From positions 1 through 14,597 of the forward strand of contig SCUC01000218.1 in assembly GCA_004322375.1 (NCBI GenBank): a stretch of 14,597 bases of DNA, read 5' to 3'. The notes below the pieces were generated by a model, which saw only the letters and a list, made by a program, of their open reading frames with translations, made no database searches and had not been told where the DNA came from. Shown here one piece after another: positions 7,271 through 14,246 of this stretch. Numbering within the stretch: position 1 is the first letter of the stretch; each line of letters starts with the position of its first letter. The stretch is from Bacteroidota bacterium (lineage in GTDB: Bacteria; Bacteroidota; Ignavibacteria; UBA10030; SZUA-254). Position numbers and translations under genes: made by a program.

Positions 7271-7432
7271 AAGTATCTAAAACCGTCTGGAACAGGAATT
7301 AAACCACCAACTCGCAATGGAAGAAGTTCAGGGTGACAGTTCTCTTTGTTTTTAACCACCCTGTATAATTTATCAACAGATAATTTTCGAATTGCCATTT
7401 CTGCTCTTTGTTCAATACCTTTAACTTCCCTT

Positions 7433-7579
7433 AAAGTTTCCGGAGATTCCCCTAAACATTGGAGGGAATTTCCGAAAAGAAGTGTAGCTCCCTCCGGACG
7501 AAGTGCGACTCCCTCAAAAAAGTGTGCAAACCCCTCCGAATAAAGTGCTGTTCCCTATACCTTGTGTGCTGTCGTCTCC
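7433..7579. repeat. Seven degenerate 21-bp tandem repeats
   Basis: Seven back-to-back units are each exactly 21 bp, for example units 4 and 5 at 7496-7516 and 7517-7537. Read on the plus strand they give 7-residue blocks with a common (K/R)(S/C)A.PS pattern: KRSVAPS, GRSATPS, KKCANPS. The first two and last two blocks are more diverged. The frame upstream is open from a TTG at 7346, but an in-frame TAA interrupts the sixth unit (7541-7543), and the frame resumes to another TAA at 7580. Conservation of the 21-bp phase suggests an origin as, or decay from, a coding repeat. As it stands it is either a very short ORF (7346-7543, 65 aa) or a relic. No function is recognised. Confidence 0.75.
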
Positions 7580-7580
7580 T

Positions 7581-7621
7581 AAAAAAGAAATGCCGACTCA
7601 GGTGTACGGAGTCGGCATTTT
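7581..7621 (-). terminator. Strong intrinsic terminator of the carboxypeptidase gene
   Basis: AAATGCCGACT (7588-7598) and AGTCGGCATTT (7610-7620) form a perfect 11-bp stem around an 11-nt loop. On the minus strand the stem is followed by TTTCTTTTTT, a good U tract, about 60 bp past the stop at 7680. The plus-strand side also ends in TTTT, so some bidirectional activity is possible. Confidence 0.88.
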
Positions 7622-7679
7622 CTATGTAAATCGAGAGGTGGGTTGAATCAGCAATTCGATTGACGGTGTTTCAACATCG

Positions 7680-10600
7680 TCACTTTGTCAAAATCATCTT
7701 CTTCACATCTCCAAACAAATGACTAACTCCGCTTTCATCAACCGACTCAACATTGATGCGATAGACATACACGCCGCTCGGCAATCCAATCAAATTCCAT
7801 TCTTGTGACTTGAAACCTGCAACCTGAAACTGATTTACTAATGTTGCAACTTCATCTCCAAGCAAATTATACACTTTCAATGTCACCCACGAATCCACTG
7901 ACAATTGGTATCGAATCACAGTTGTCGGATTAAACGGATTAGGGTAGTTCTGACTTAGACCGAAAGTTTCAGGTTTCAGGTCTGAGGTTTCAAGTAAATT
8001 GCCGTTACCTTCAGGCGATGGGGGCGGCAATTCTGAAGTAGGCACAATCGTTATACGGTTTTCTAATGACGAATGACTAACAACAGATGACAAAACAAGC
8101 TCCCCGCTCCCATTCACCTTCACCCAATACCCTTTTCCCGGGATAATGCTGTTGCTCGTTTCATAGCCTTCGTCAAACCCATAAAATTCTGAAGTCATCA
8201 TACCTCCCGGATTGGATGTAATAGAAGTCGCATCAATCGGGTATGTGAGAGAACCGATGATGTTCCATCCATCATTCACGGGAATATTTTGTGATGGCAA
8301 CAATTGTCCCACCATCGTAACGTTTTGCTGGGAGCCAAATTTTAGCCAATACCCTGAACCACTTTCCAGCGTATCCATTTGAACGTACGTTCCGTTGTAA
8401 GCAAATGCATCAGATATTGCAGAATTAAAAACTACGTTCCTTGCAAAGTTCTGAACAAGAACAGGAACAGAAACTAAATTCCATCTGTTGTTCATTAAAA
8501 CGCTAAGGGTATATGTGCCAGTCGTGAATCTCCATGCGGCAGACCAGTCGCTCGAACCGAAATCATTCGATGCGCGAACGCGCCAGTAGTACAGTGCTTC
8601 ATTGCCTAATCCTGATACATTGGCAAACACATCTGCCAACGTTGAATCTTCAAACGCGATGACGCTGAATTCTGAATCGGATGCAACCTGCAAATGATAA
8701 TTCACCACCCCCGCGGTTTCATTCCAGTAAAGAGTAATCGTCGAGGGCTGGTACTGCGCGCCATCTTCAGGAGTTGCCAGCGTTGGAACTGATGGAGCTG
8801 TTCCCACAGTGGTGAAATTCCGTTCTTCGGAGAAGATGCTTGTGCCGCCTGCGTTCACTCCTTTTACACGCCAATAATATTTGGTATGTAAGGAAAGACC
8901 GGACAACGAATAGGCAGTATCAACGAGAGTTGAATCATCCACTATATACGACCCGAACAATGAATCATCCGAAACATGAAGAATATAGTTGACTGCGCCG
9001 GATGATGGATACCACTCCAACAAGAACGATAGCGGCAAGTGGGTTTGGTTATTCGCCGGAAACGCCAACGATGGCGCTGCCGGAGGGGCGATAATCGTTG
9101 TGAATGCCCATGGCTCCGTGAACGGGCTTGCTCCCACATTGTTGCGCGCATTTACGCGCCAGAAATATTTCGCATCATACGATAGCGGATTGATTAACCT
9201 TAATGTGTCCGTCAATGTTGAATCATCATACACAATCGAAGCAAACAGAGAATCCGATGCAACCTGTAACCGATACCAGAGCGCTCCGGGAGATGAATGC
9301 CACCGCAGGGTCGGTCTTCGCGGAACACTGAAAGAGCCATCGGATGGATATTCTAACGTTGTTGCGCTCGCTGCAGTTGTATCATAATTCGGGTTCCAAC
9401 CATAGAGCCGAATATCATCCACATAAAGTCCATCCCGAACCTCCCCTCCATCCGCTGCAAGACGAAAACGAAGCTTGATTTGGCTTCCTGAGTAGCCGCT
9501 TACATCAACATTCTGTTCCACCCAGGTGAGACCCGGGGTATAGCTTTCATATCCCCACGTGCCTGATGGTTGCTTAGAATTTGAACGAGCTGACCCGGAA
9601 TGAGAAAGTTTTGTTCGTTGCGTCGTCCATGTTGAGCCGTTGTTTGTTGAAATTTCTACCGTGGCAAAATCCCATGTCGGTTCCAACGCCCATTTCGTCC
9701 AAAACCGTAATTGAGCATATTGGTAACCCGCTAAACTGATTGGGTTTATTAGTGTTAAGGAATTATCAGCATTATTGCCATAGTTCCCGCTTGGGCTATC
9801 AGTAAAAGCATACGGAGGCGTGTGATAGTTTGGGGTTGCACCCCATCCGGAACCTGTGGTCCAATTTCCTGTGCCATCTGTTGCGCTGTCTGTTAATAAG
9901 GTTGATGGGGTTCCTAAAAATAATTTTATAGTATCTCGTTTCACAAAACCATCCGGGTCCGATAACATGACATACAGCTCGAACGGAACGCCGGTAATTG
10001 CAGTCGAGCTTGTACTGCCGGTCAAAACAGCTTGCGAAGTTGTTTGGGAAGCAATTGAGGGTAACACCATCGGGACATTACTTAACTGAACGGAAGGATT
10101 TGAAGAGACGACATCTACTTGCACCGAGGAAGCATCGCCAAGCCCGCGATTTTTTATATCAAGGATAAACGAAAAACTTTCTCCTCTCTCTAAGAAACTG
10201 TCTCCCGTACTATCTTCTATTGTATAACCGGTTACTACAGGATACGAGCCGCCTACGTAGGCGAGAACTTTATTCTGTTTGAGATTCTGCTGAGCTAAGG
10301 GAAATATTTCACCGGTCGAGGGCCAAAAACCTGTTGTTCCGACTTCAGGAGTCATGGTGTAGGTTACGGCTTTTCCCGATGAAACATCGCCGTACATATA
10401 ATCGTCAGAATTGCCGCGAGTCGAGTAATTCACAGTTTGCTGGTCGGTACCATTCGTGTAATGATTGTCGAACTGCATTTCATACGTCCATTCGCGGTAA
10501 ATTAAAGAATCTCCATTTTCACGCGAGAGGTAACCGTAAGGATAAATCAAATAATTTCCGTATGTATGATAGTTGAACGCAGTTTTAAAATTATGCTCTC

Positions 10601-11510
10601 GCATCAGCGTATCAATGGCAGCTGTTTCAGGTTCAGAAAAAGGACTGGGACCACGGTACGTCCCTTGTCCACAAGTTGTACTTACACTTGAACCGCCGTT
10701 GCTGGAGTTCCACATCGCGTACGGTCCGTAGTTCCTATTTAAATCAACGCCATAACAAGAGCCTCCGTTGGGACGCCTGTTTTCTCTCCAATATCCGCCT
10801 CCGTTCGGATTCGTCGTCTGGTTATGCACGTAACCGTCGGGATTGACCACAGGTATAAAATACATTTGTCTGTTATTCACAAGGTACGTCGCTTCTTCGT
10901 TCGTTCCATAATTCTCTAACAGCCACCACATGTAATACATCACAGTCATCATGCCTTCCGGTTCGCGCGCATGGTGAAGCGCAGTATACAAAATTTCGGG
11001 CTCTTGCGGTTCGTTGGTTTCCGGGCTATCGGAAATTTTTGCAATCCATATCTCGCGCCCTTCGTGACCTGTTCCTATCGAAGTCTTTGCTGTAATTAAG
11101 CTCGGGTATAACGTGCGCATTGAATCTAACTGCGCCCCCACTTCGACGTAGGTATAATATCCTCCCATGCTACCATACCCGAATCCTAAAGCGTCCACAG
11201 GTCCCTGCGTTAAGAACGAGCTTTCATAGGCTGCCAAATCATCAATGACAACTTCATAGGTGACACCGTTCGAGGAAAGAAGCTCCATCTCCCTTTTCCC
11301 CGCGACAAACTCCATCCACCCGCCGGGCTTTCCCGATGTCCCTTCAAAATCTATACCCGACTCCCAAACCTTATTAAGGAACTCTCTATCCGGCACCAAA
11401 ATTTTTATTCTTGAATATTTTTCAGGAGGCTCTGCAAAGACGTTCATTATCAACAGGGAGGCAAAAACTATTGAAAGGAGTGTTTTCATTAAAATTTTAG
11501 GCAAATTCAT
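7680..11510 (-). CDS. Secreted M14 zinc carboxypeptidase with MAM-like, Fn3-like and type IX sorting domains
   Basis: A 1276-residue extracellular metallocarboxypeptidase (M14, carboxypeptidase T/A-like) predicted to trim C-terminal residues of peptides outside the cell. The signal peptide is MKTLLSIVFASLLIMNVFA, starting at residue 8 if the second ATG is used. The peptidase domain covers residues about 110-420. Visible key residues are zinc ligands H180 and E183 (HAREPEG) and H315 (NYHTYG), substrate-binding R242 and N258-R259 (DLNRNY), and the general base E389 (TMTPEVG), so it appears active. A beta-sandwich (about 425-535), a MAM/immune-inhibitor-A-like domain (about 538-704, ending YVDDIRLYG) and three Fn3-like repeats (about 716-806, 813-902, 908-998) follow. 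Then come the two-fold GWN-type module (1008-1142, first half RWNLVSVPV), a PPPSPEG linker and a sorting domain from NYPNPFNPTT. Its C-terminal 270 residues are paralogous to those of the beta-helix protein. Confidence 0.95.
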   Translation of the reverse strand: MNLPKILMKTLLSIVFASLLIMNVFAEPPEKYSRIKILVPDREFLNKVWESGIDFEGTSGKPGGWMEFVAGKREMELLSSNGVTYEVVIDDLAAYESSFLTQGPVDALGFGYGSMGGYYTYVEVGAQLDSMRTLYPSLITAKTSIGTGHEGREIWIAKISDSPETNEPQEPEILYTALHHAREPEGMMTVMYYMWWLLENYGTNEEATYLVNNRQMYFIPVVNPDGYVHNQTTNPNGGGYWRENRRPNGGSCYGVDLNRNYGPYAMWNSSNGGSSVSTTCGQGTYRGPSPFSEPETAAIDTLMREHNFKTAFNYHTYGNYLIYPYGYLSRENGDSLIYREWTYEMQFDNHYTNGTDQQTVNYSTRGNSDDYMYGDVSSGKAVTYTMTPEVGTTGFWPSTGEIFPLAQQNLKQNKVLAYVGGSYPVVTGYTIEDSTGDSFLERGESFSFILDIKNRGLGDASSVQVDVVSSNPSVQLSNVPMVLPSIASQTTSQAVLTGSTSSTAITGVPFELYVMLSDPDGFVKRDTIKLFLGTPSTLLTDSATDGTGNWTTGSGWGATPNYHTPPYAFTDSPSGNYGNNADNSLTLINPISLAGYQYAQLRFWTKWALEPTWDFATVEISTNNGSTWTTQRTKLSHSGSARSNSKQPSGTWGYESYTPGLTWVEQNVDVSGYSGSQIKLRFRLAADGGEVRDGLYVDDIRLYGWNPNYDTTAASATTLEYPSDGSFSVPRRPTLRWHSSPGALWYRLQVASDSLFASIVYDDSTLTDTLRLINPLSYDAKYFWRVNARNNVGASPFTEPWAFTTIIAPPAAPSLAFPANNQTHLPLSFLLEWYPSSGAVNYILHVSDDSLFGSYIVDDSTLVDTAYSLSGLSLHTKYYWRVKGVNAGGTSIFSEERNFTTVGTAPSVPTLATPEDGAQYQPSTITLYWNETAGVVNYHLQVASDSEFSVIAFEDSTLADVFANVSGLGNEALYYWRVRASNDFGSSDWSAAWRFTTGTYTLSVLMNNRWNLVSVPVLVQNFARNVVFNSAISDAFAYNGTYVQMDTLESGSGYWLKFGSQQNVTMVGQLLPSQNIPVNDGWNIIGSLTYPIDATSITSNPGGMMTSEFYGFDEGYETSNSIIPGKGYWVKVNGSGELVLSSVVSHSSLENRITIVPTSELPPPSPEGNGNLLETSDLKPETFGLSQNYPNPFNPTTVIRYQLSVDSWVTLKVYNLLGDEVATLVNQFQVAGFKSQEWNLIGLPSGVYVYRINVESVDESGVSHLFGDVKKMILTK
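7805..7832. repeat. Heptamer array F (GAAACCT units) in the sorting domain
   Basis: Four units, GTGACTT, GAAACCT, GCAACCT and GAAACTG, encode residues about 1227-1236 (QFQVAGFKS) of the carboxypeptidase. The beta-helix gene encodes a similar peptide here (MQEAGFKS) at the same length without the 7-bp period. Confidence 0.72.
7963..7990. repeat. Heptamer array G (CAGGTTT units) in the linker before the sorting domain
   Basis: Four units, AAAGTTT, CAGGTTT, CAGGTCT and GAGGTTT, plus a decayed fifth (CAAGTAA), encode residues about 1174-1183 (ETSDLKPETF). It corresponds in position and unit to the array at 3291-3325. Confidence 0.82.
8053..8094. repeat. Heptamer array H (TGACNAA units)
   Basis: Six units, ATACGGT, TTTCTAA, TGACGAA, TGACTAA, CAACAGA and TGACAAA, encode residues about 1139-1152. 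It has the same number of units, the same phase and the same protein position as array E in the paralog, but the unit consensus differs and is more decayed. Confidence 0.75.
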
Positions 11511-11513
11511 AGA

Positions 11514-11532
11514 ATATTGTATTTAACAATAT
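11514..11532. promoter_or_regulatory. Inverted repeat just upstream of the carboxypeptidase start
   Basis: ATATTGT (11514-11520) and ACAATAT (11526-11532) are perfect 7-bp arms around 5 bp, 3 bp upstream of the ATG at 11510. It could be an operator or a leader hairpin masking the start, or chance in an AT-rich leader. No Shine-Dalgarno is visible there. Confidence 0.35.
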
Positions 11533-11596
11533 AGAGAAATGATGATAAATACTCAAGCATGAAAGCCACAAATTAACAACATTGTAATTCGCTCCT

Positions 11597-11614
11597 GACG
11601 GCGTCCTCGCCGTC
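11597..11614. repeat. GC-rich palindrome GACGGCG-TCCT-CGCCGTC
   Basis: Perfect 7-bp arms flank a 4-base loop, markedly GC-rich within an AT-rich intergenic region. No T tract follows on either side, so it is not an ordinary terminator. It is the first of a series of hairpins in the 11511-12008 gap. Confidence 0.6.
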
Positions 11615-11724
11615 TGGAATACCGTTAATTAAACGCACATGGCGAACAAACAACAATATGGACTTGCTTTTGGTCACATCCTGCACAAAACCACAAAATA
11701 AATAACTCAAGTTGGCTGTTTTCA

Positions 11725-11768
11725 GTAGCGTTACCCTACGGGCTGTAAGCCATCAATGATAACGCTAC
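11725..11768. repeat. GTAG...CTAC inverted repeat with inner hairpins
   Basis: The outer arms GTAGCGTTA (11725-11733) and TAACGCTAC (11760-11768) are perfectly complementary over 9 bp. The 26-bp interior contains GGCT-GTA-AGCC (11741-11751) and a small CCC-TAC-GGG, so the element can fold as a stem with inner hairpins. It begins with GTAG and ends with CTAC, like the palindrome at 3048-3074. Confidence 0.65.
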
Positions 11769-11775
11769 AAGTATT

Positions 11776-11860
11776 CAAGTCCTCGTAAACGGACTAAATC
11801 ATTTGAGTCCGATTTATCGGACTTGGAATTTCGTAGTCCCACTAAAGCGGGATTTACGGT
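11776..11860. repeat. Cluster of overlapping hairpins built on AGTCC/GGACT
   Basis: AGTCCGAT (11806-11813) and ATCGGACT (11816-11823) form a perfect 8-bp stem with a 2-base loop. A second AGTCC/GGACT stem lies at 11778-11795. CAAGTCC (11776-11782) can alternatively pair with GGACTTG (11819-11825), and CGTAAA (11784-11789) with TTTACG (11853-11858). A third hairpin, GTAG then TCCC..GGGA, occupies 11833-11852. The competing pairings resemble a structured RNA or nested palindromic insertions; neither is proven. Confidence 0.55.
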
Positions 11861-11922
11861 CATGCGCTAAATCGATCTATTTTCATATATTATTAAAAAC
11901 GGTCAACTTGAGTCAATAATTT

Positions 11923-11950
11923 GTCCCCTGAGACCTGAAACTTGAAACTC
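11923..11950. repeat. Heptamer array I (GAAACTT units) upstream of the kinase
   Basis: Four units, GTCCCCT, GAGACCT, GAAACTT and GAAACTC, lie 58 bp before the kinase ATG. The unit matches arrays D, F and G. The rest of the leader (11951-12008) is pyrimidine-rich with only a weak GAGAT before the start. Confidence 0.75.
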
Positions 11951-12008
11951 CAAGAATAATCCTTGTCTCTCATCTGCTTTCTTCTTACATTTTCTGAGAT
12001 AGTAAGAT

Positions 12009-14246
12009 ATGCGAACCAAATTGTTTAGAATAAAAAACTTCTACAAATCATTAGGCCTCGTAGAACAATCCCAGATTGTCGCCTCTACGGCGGTAGTCGT
12101 TACGATTGTTACTATTACCGCAGCCCACTTCCTCCTCGGTGAAGAAATCCGGTGGCTCGATTTTATCAGTATCGTTACCGTCGGGATCATCGGGTTTGTG
12201 AGCGTATTCTTCTCCTTGAAATACGGAAGGCAGCTTGAAGCCCAGCGCCGGGAGCTTCTCGAATTGAACAACATCACGGAAGCTGTCAGTCATTCCGTCG
12301 AGCTTAATTATGTACTTCAGAGCGCTCTCGTGAAAGTTATGGAGCTTATGGGAGCTGACTGCGGCTGGATTTATTTAACAGAACAGGGTAAGCTCGTTTT
12401 GCACCATCAAAACGGCTCTGCAACAAGCTGCTTCTTCCCGGAGCAGGATGTCAATGATGAAAAAATGATCTGGATCCGGAAATCGGGCATTCACCGGGCA
12501 ACCGACCAAAAAATTCTTCAAAGTACAACTCAAGCGTTTCACGAAGAACAACTCAAGGAACTCGTCTCTATCCCCCTCGAACGCCAGGGCATCTTCGCAG
12601 GAACATTGGTGATAGCAAGCCATGAAGAGCGCAAGTTCCCTCCAAAGAAAATGTCCCTCATTCATGCGTTTGGCAACCAGATAAGCGTGGCATTGCAGAA
12701 CGCGTCCCTGTTTGAGCAGGTCAAGCAATCCGAGCGCCTTTATGTTGATTTGTACGAACACTCTCCCGACATGTATCATAGCGTGGATAAGAAAGGAATC
12801 ATTGTCAGCTGTAATCTTACGGAAAGCCAGATGCTCGGGATGCCGAAAGAGGAAATTAGCGGCAAGCACCTCACTATCTTATTCCCGCAATCGCAGCATG
12901 AGCAGGTAAGAGAATATCTTACGAAAATGTTCGATGGAGACAATCTGAAGACTATTGAAGGACAGCTTCAACGCAAAGATGGCTCCCTCATTGATGTCAG
13001 CTTGAACACATCGTTAGTCTATGGTTCCGACGGGAAACCGGTTCTTGCCCGCATGGTGCTTCGCGACATCACGGAGAAAAAATTGTTAGAATCAAAAATT
13101 CTGCAAGCTCAAAAAATTGACAGTATCGGAAACCTTGCAGGCGGTATCGCGCACGATTTCAACAACATTCTTACATCAATTTTAGGTTCAGCCTCATTGA
13201 TTCGCAGAAGAATCACAATCGAGCCGCAAGGAATGAAATATGTTGACCTGATTGAAACCGCTTCGCGGCGCGGCGCGGCGTTAACAAGACAGCTGTTAAC
13301 GTTTGCGCGCAAAAATAACCCGTATGTGAGGACTGTTGACGTCAATATGATTGTTGATGAAACCCGCAGACTGTTTGAAGCCACAATACCGAAATCTATC
13401 ATCATTCGTGTCGTCCTTTCGCCCGAACCTGTTTTCATCGAGGCTGATGAAGGACAGATTCAGCAGGCATTGCTCAATCTTTGTCTTAATTCTCGCGACG
13501 CGATGCCCAATGGCGGTATGTTGTCCATTACATGTAAACCAACGCGGTTGAACGAAACCGATTCACAACAAATAGCCAACGGAAAACCCGGCGAATATGT
13601 TTTGCTAACGGTTGTGGATTCCGGCGTTGGCATTCCCCAGAATATTATGAATAGAATTTTCGAGCCGTTCTTTACGACAAAAGAGCAAGGAAAAGGAACC
13701 GGGCTCGGACTCGCTGTAACATACGGCGTCATTCGGGGGCATAACGGCTACATCAATGTGGATAGCGAAGTAGGGAGCGGGACTGTCTTTACTATTTACC
13801 TGCCCCGTGTCATGAACGAACGCCAGATTCCTAAGAAAAAGATTGAACGCAAAAAACCTTCCGGCGGCACGGAACATATTCTTATTATTGAAGATGAAGC
13901 CTCTGTCGGAGAAATTGGCGTGGATATCTTGCGCGAACTCGGGTATCATGTTCAGATTGTAAGGAACGGAATGGAAGCAATACAGCTTCTTTCCGAGGGA
14001 GAACAACTATGCCATCTCATCTTGCTCGATATGAATATGCCTAAGCTTGGCGGGCGGGCGACGTTTGAGTACATCAGGAAACATCATCCTGAAATTAAAA
14101 TCCTTGTTTGCAGCGGATACAGCGCGCAAATGCTGGATGATGGCAACTTTATGAACTCGATTCATGGGTTTATTCAAAAACCATACGAGATTGACGACTT
14201 TGCAAATACTGTCCGTTTTGTTCTTGATGGAGTTGAAACGCGGTGA
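12009..14246 (+). CDS. Membrane-anchored hybrid histidine kinase (GAF-PAS-HisKA-HATPase-REC)
   Basis: A 745-residue sensor kinase with a receiver at its C-terminus. Two hydrophobic helices (about 22-43 and 51-71) separated by only a few residues anchor it, so there is almost no periplasmic domain and sensing is probably cytoplasmic or in the membrane. A GAF domain (about 95-235) and a PAS domain (about 243-355, ending ARMVLRDITEKK) follow. The HisKA H-box is GGIAHDFNNIL with phospho-acceptor H382. The ATPase has N box (LNLCLNSRDAM, 489-499), DSGVGIP, FEPFFTTK and GKGTGLGLA boxes. The receiver (about 622-740) has IIEDE, phospho-acceptor D674 (LLDMNMP), S702 and K724. All key residues are present, so both kinase and receiver should be active. 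The ATG at 12009 has only a weak upstream GAGAT. The stop overlaps the next gene by 4 bp. The signal and target are unknown. Confidence 0.95.
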   Translation: MRTKLFRIKNFYKSLGLVEQSQIVASTAVVVTIVTITAAHFLLGEEIRWLDFISIVTVGIIGFVSVFFSLKYGRQLEAQRRELLELNNITEAVSHSVELNYVLQSALVKVMELMGADCGWIYLTEQGKLVLHHQNGSATSCFFPEQDVNDEKMIWIRKSGIHRATDQKILQSTTQAFHEEQLKELVSIPLERQGIFAGTLVIASHEERKFPPKKMSLIHAFGNQISVALQNASLFEQVKQSERLYVDLYEHSPDMYHSVDKKGIIVSCNLTESQMLGMPKEEISGKHLTILFPQSQHEQVREYLTKMFDGDNLKTIEGQLQRKDGSLIDVSLNTSLVYGSDGKPVLARMVLRDITEKKLLESKILQAQKIDSIGNLAGGIAHDFNNILTSILGSASLIRRRITIEPQGMKYVDLIETASRRGAALTRQLLTFARKNNPYVRTVDVNMIVDETRRLFEATIPKSIIIRVVLSPEPVFIEADEGQIQQALLNLCLNSRDAMPNGGMLSITCKPTRLNETDSQQIANGKPGEYVLLTVVDSGVGIPQNIMNRIFEPFFTTKEQGKGTGLGLAVTYGVIRGHNGYINVDSEVGSGTVFTIYLPRVMNERQIPKKKIERKKPSGGTEHILIIEDEASVGEIGVDILRELGYHVQIVRNGMEAIQLLSEGEQLCHLILLDMNMPKLGGRATFEYIRKHHPEIKILVCSGYSAQMLDDGNFMNSIHGFIQKPYEIDDFANTVRFVLDGVETR

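Noticed and set aside
7346..7543. 65-residue plus-strand ORF
   Set aside because: TTG start, no ribosome binding site, no recognisable domain, and the end is the degenerate 21-bp repeat with an in-frame stop; described under the repeat rather than called as a gene.
11885..11930. Bacteroidota-type promoter (TTG ... TAATTTG) upstream of the kinase
   Set aside because: The TTG and TAATTTG elements are too close together and the second has one base too few for TAnnTTTG.
12375..12869. 164-codon minus-strand ORF within the kinase gene
   Set aside because: Antisense to the GAF/PAS coding region, which shows clear domain motifs; no independent evidence of coding.
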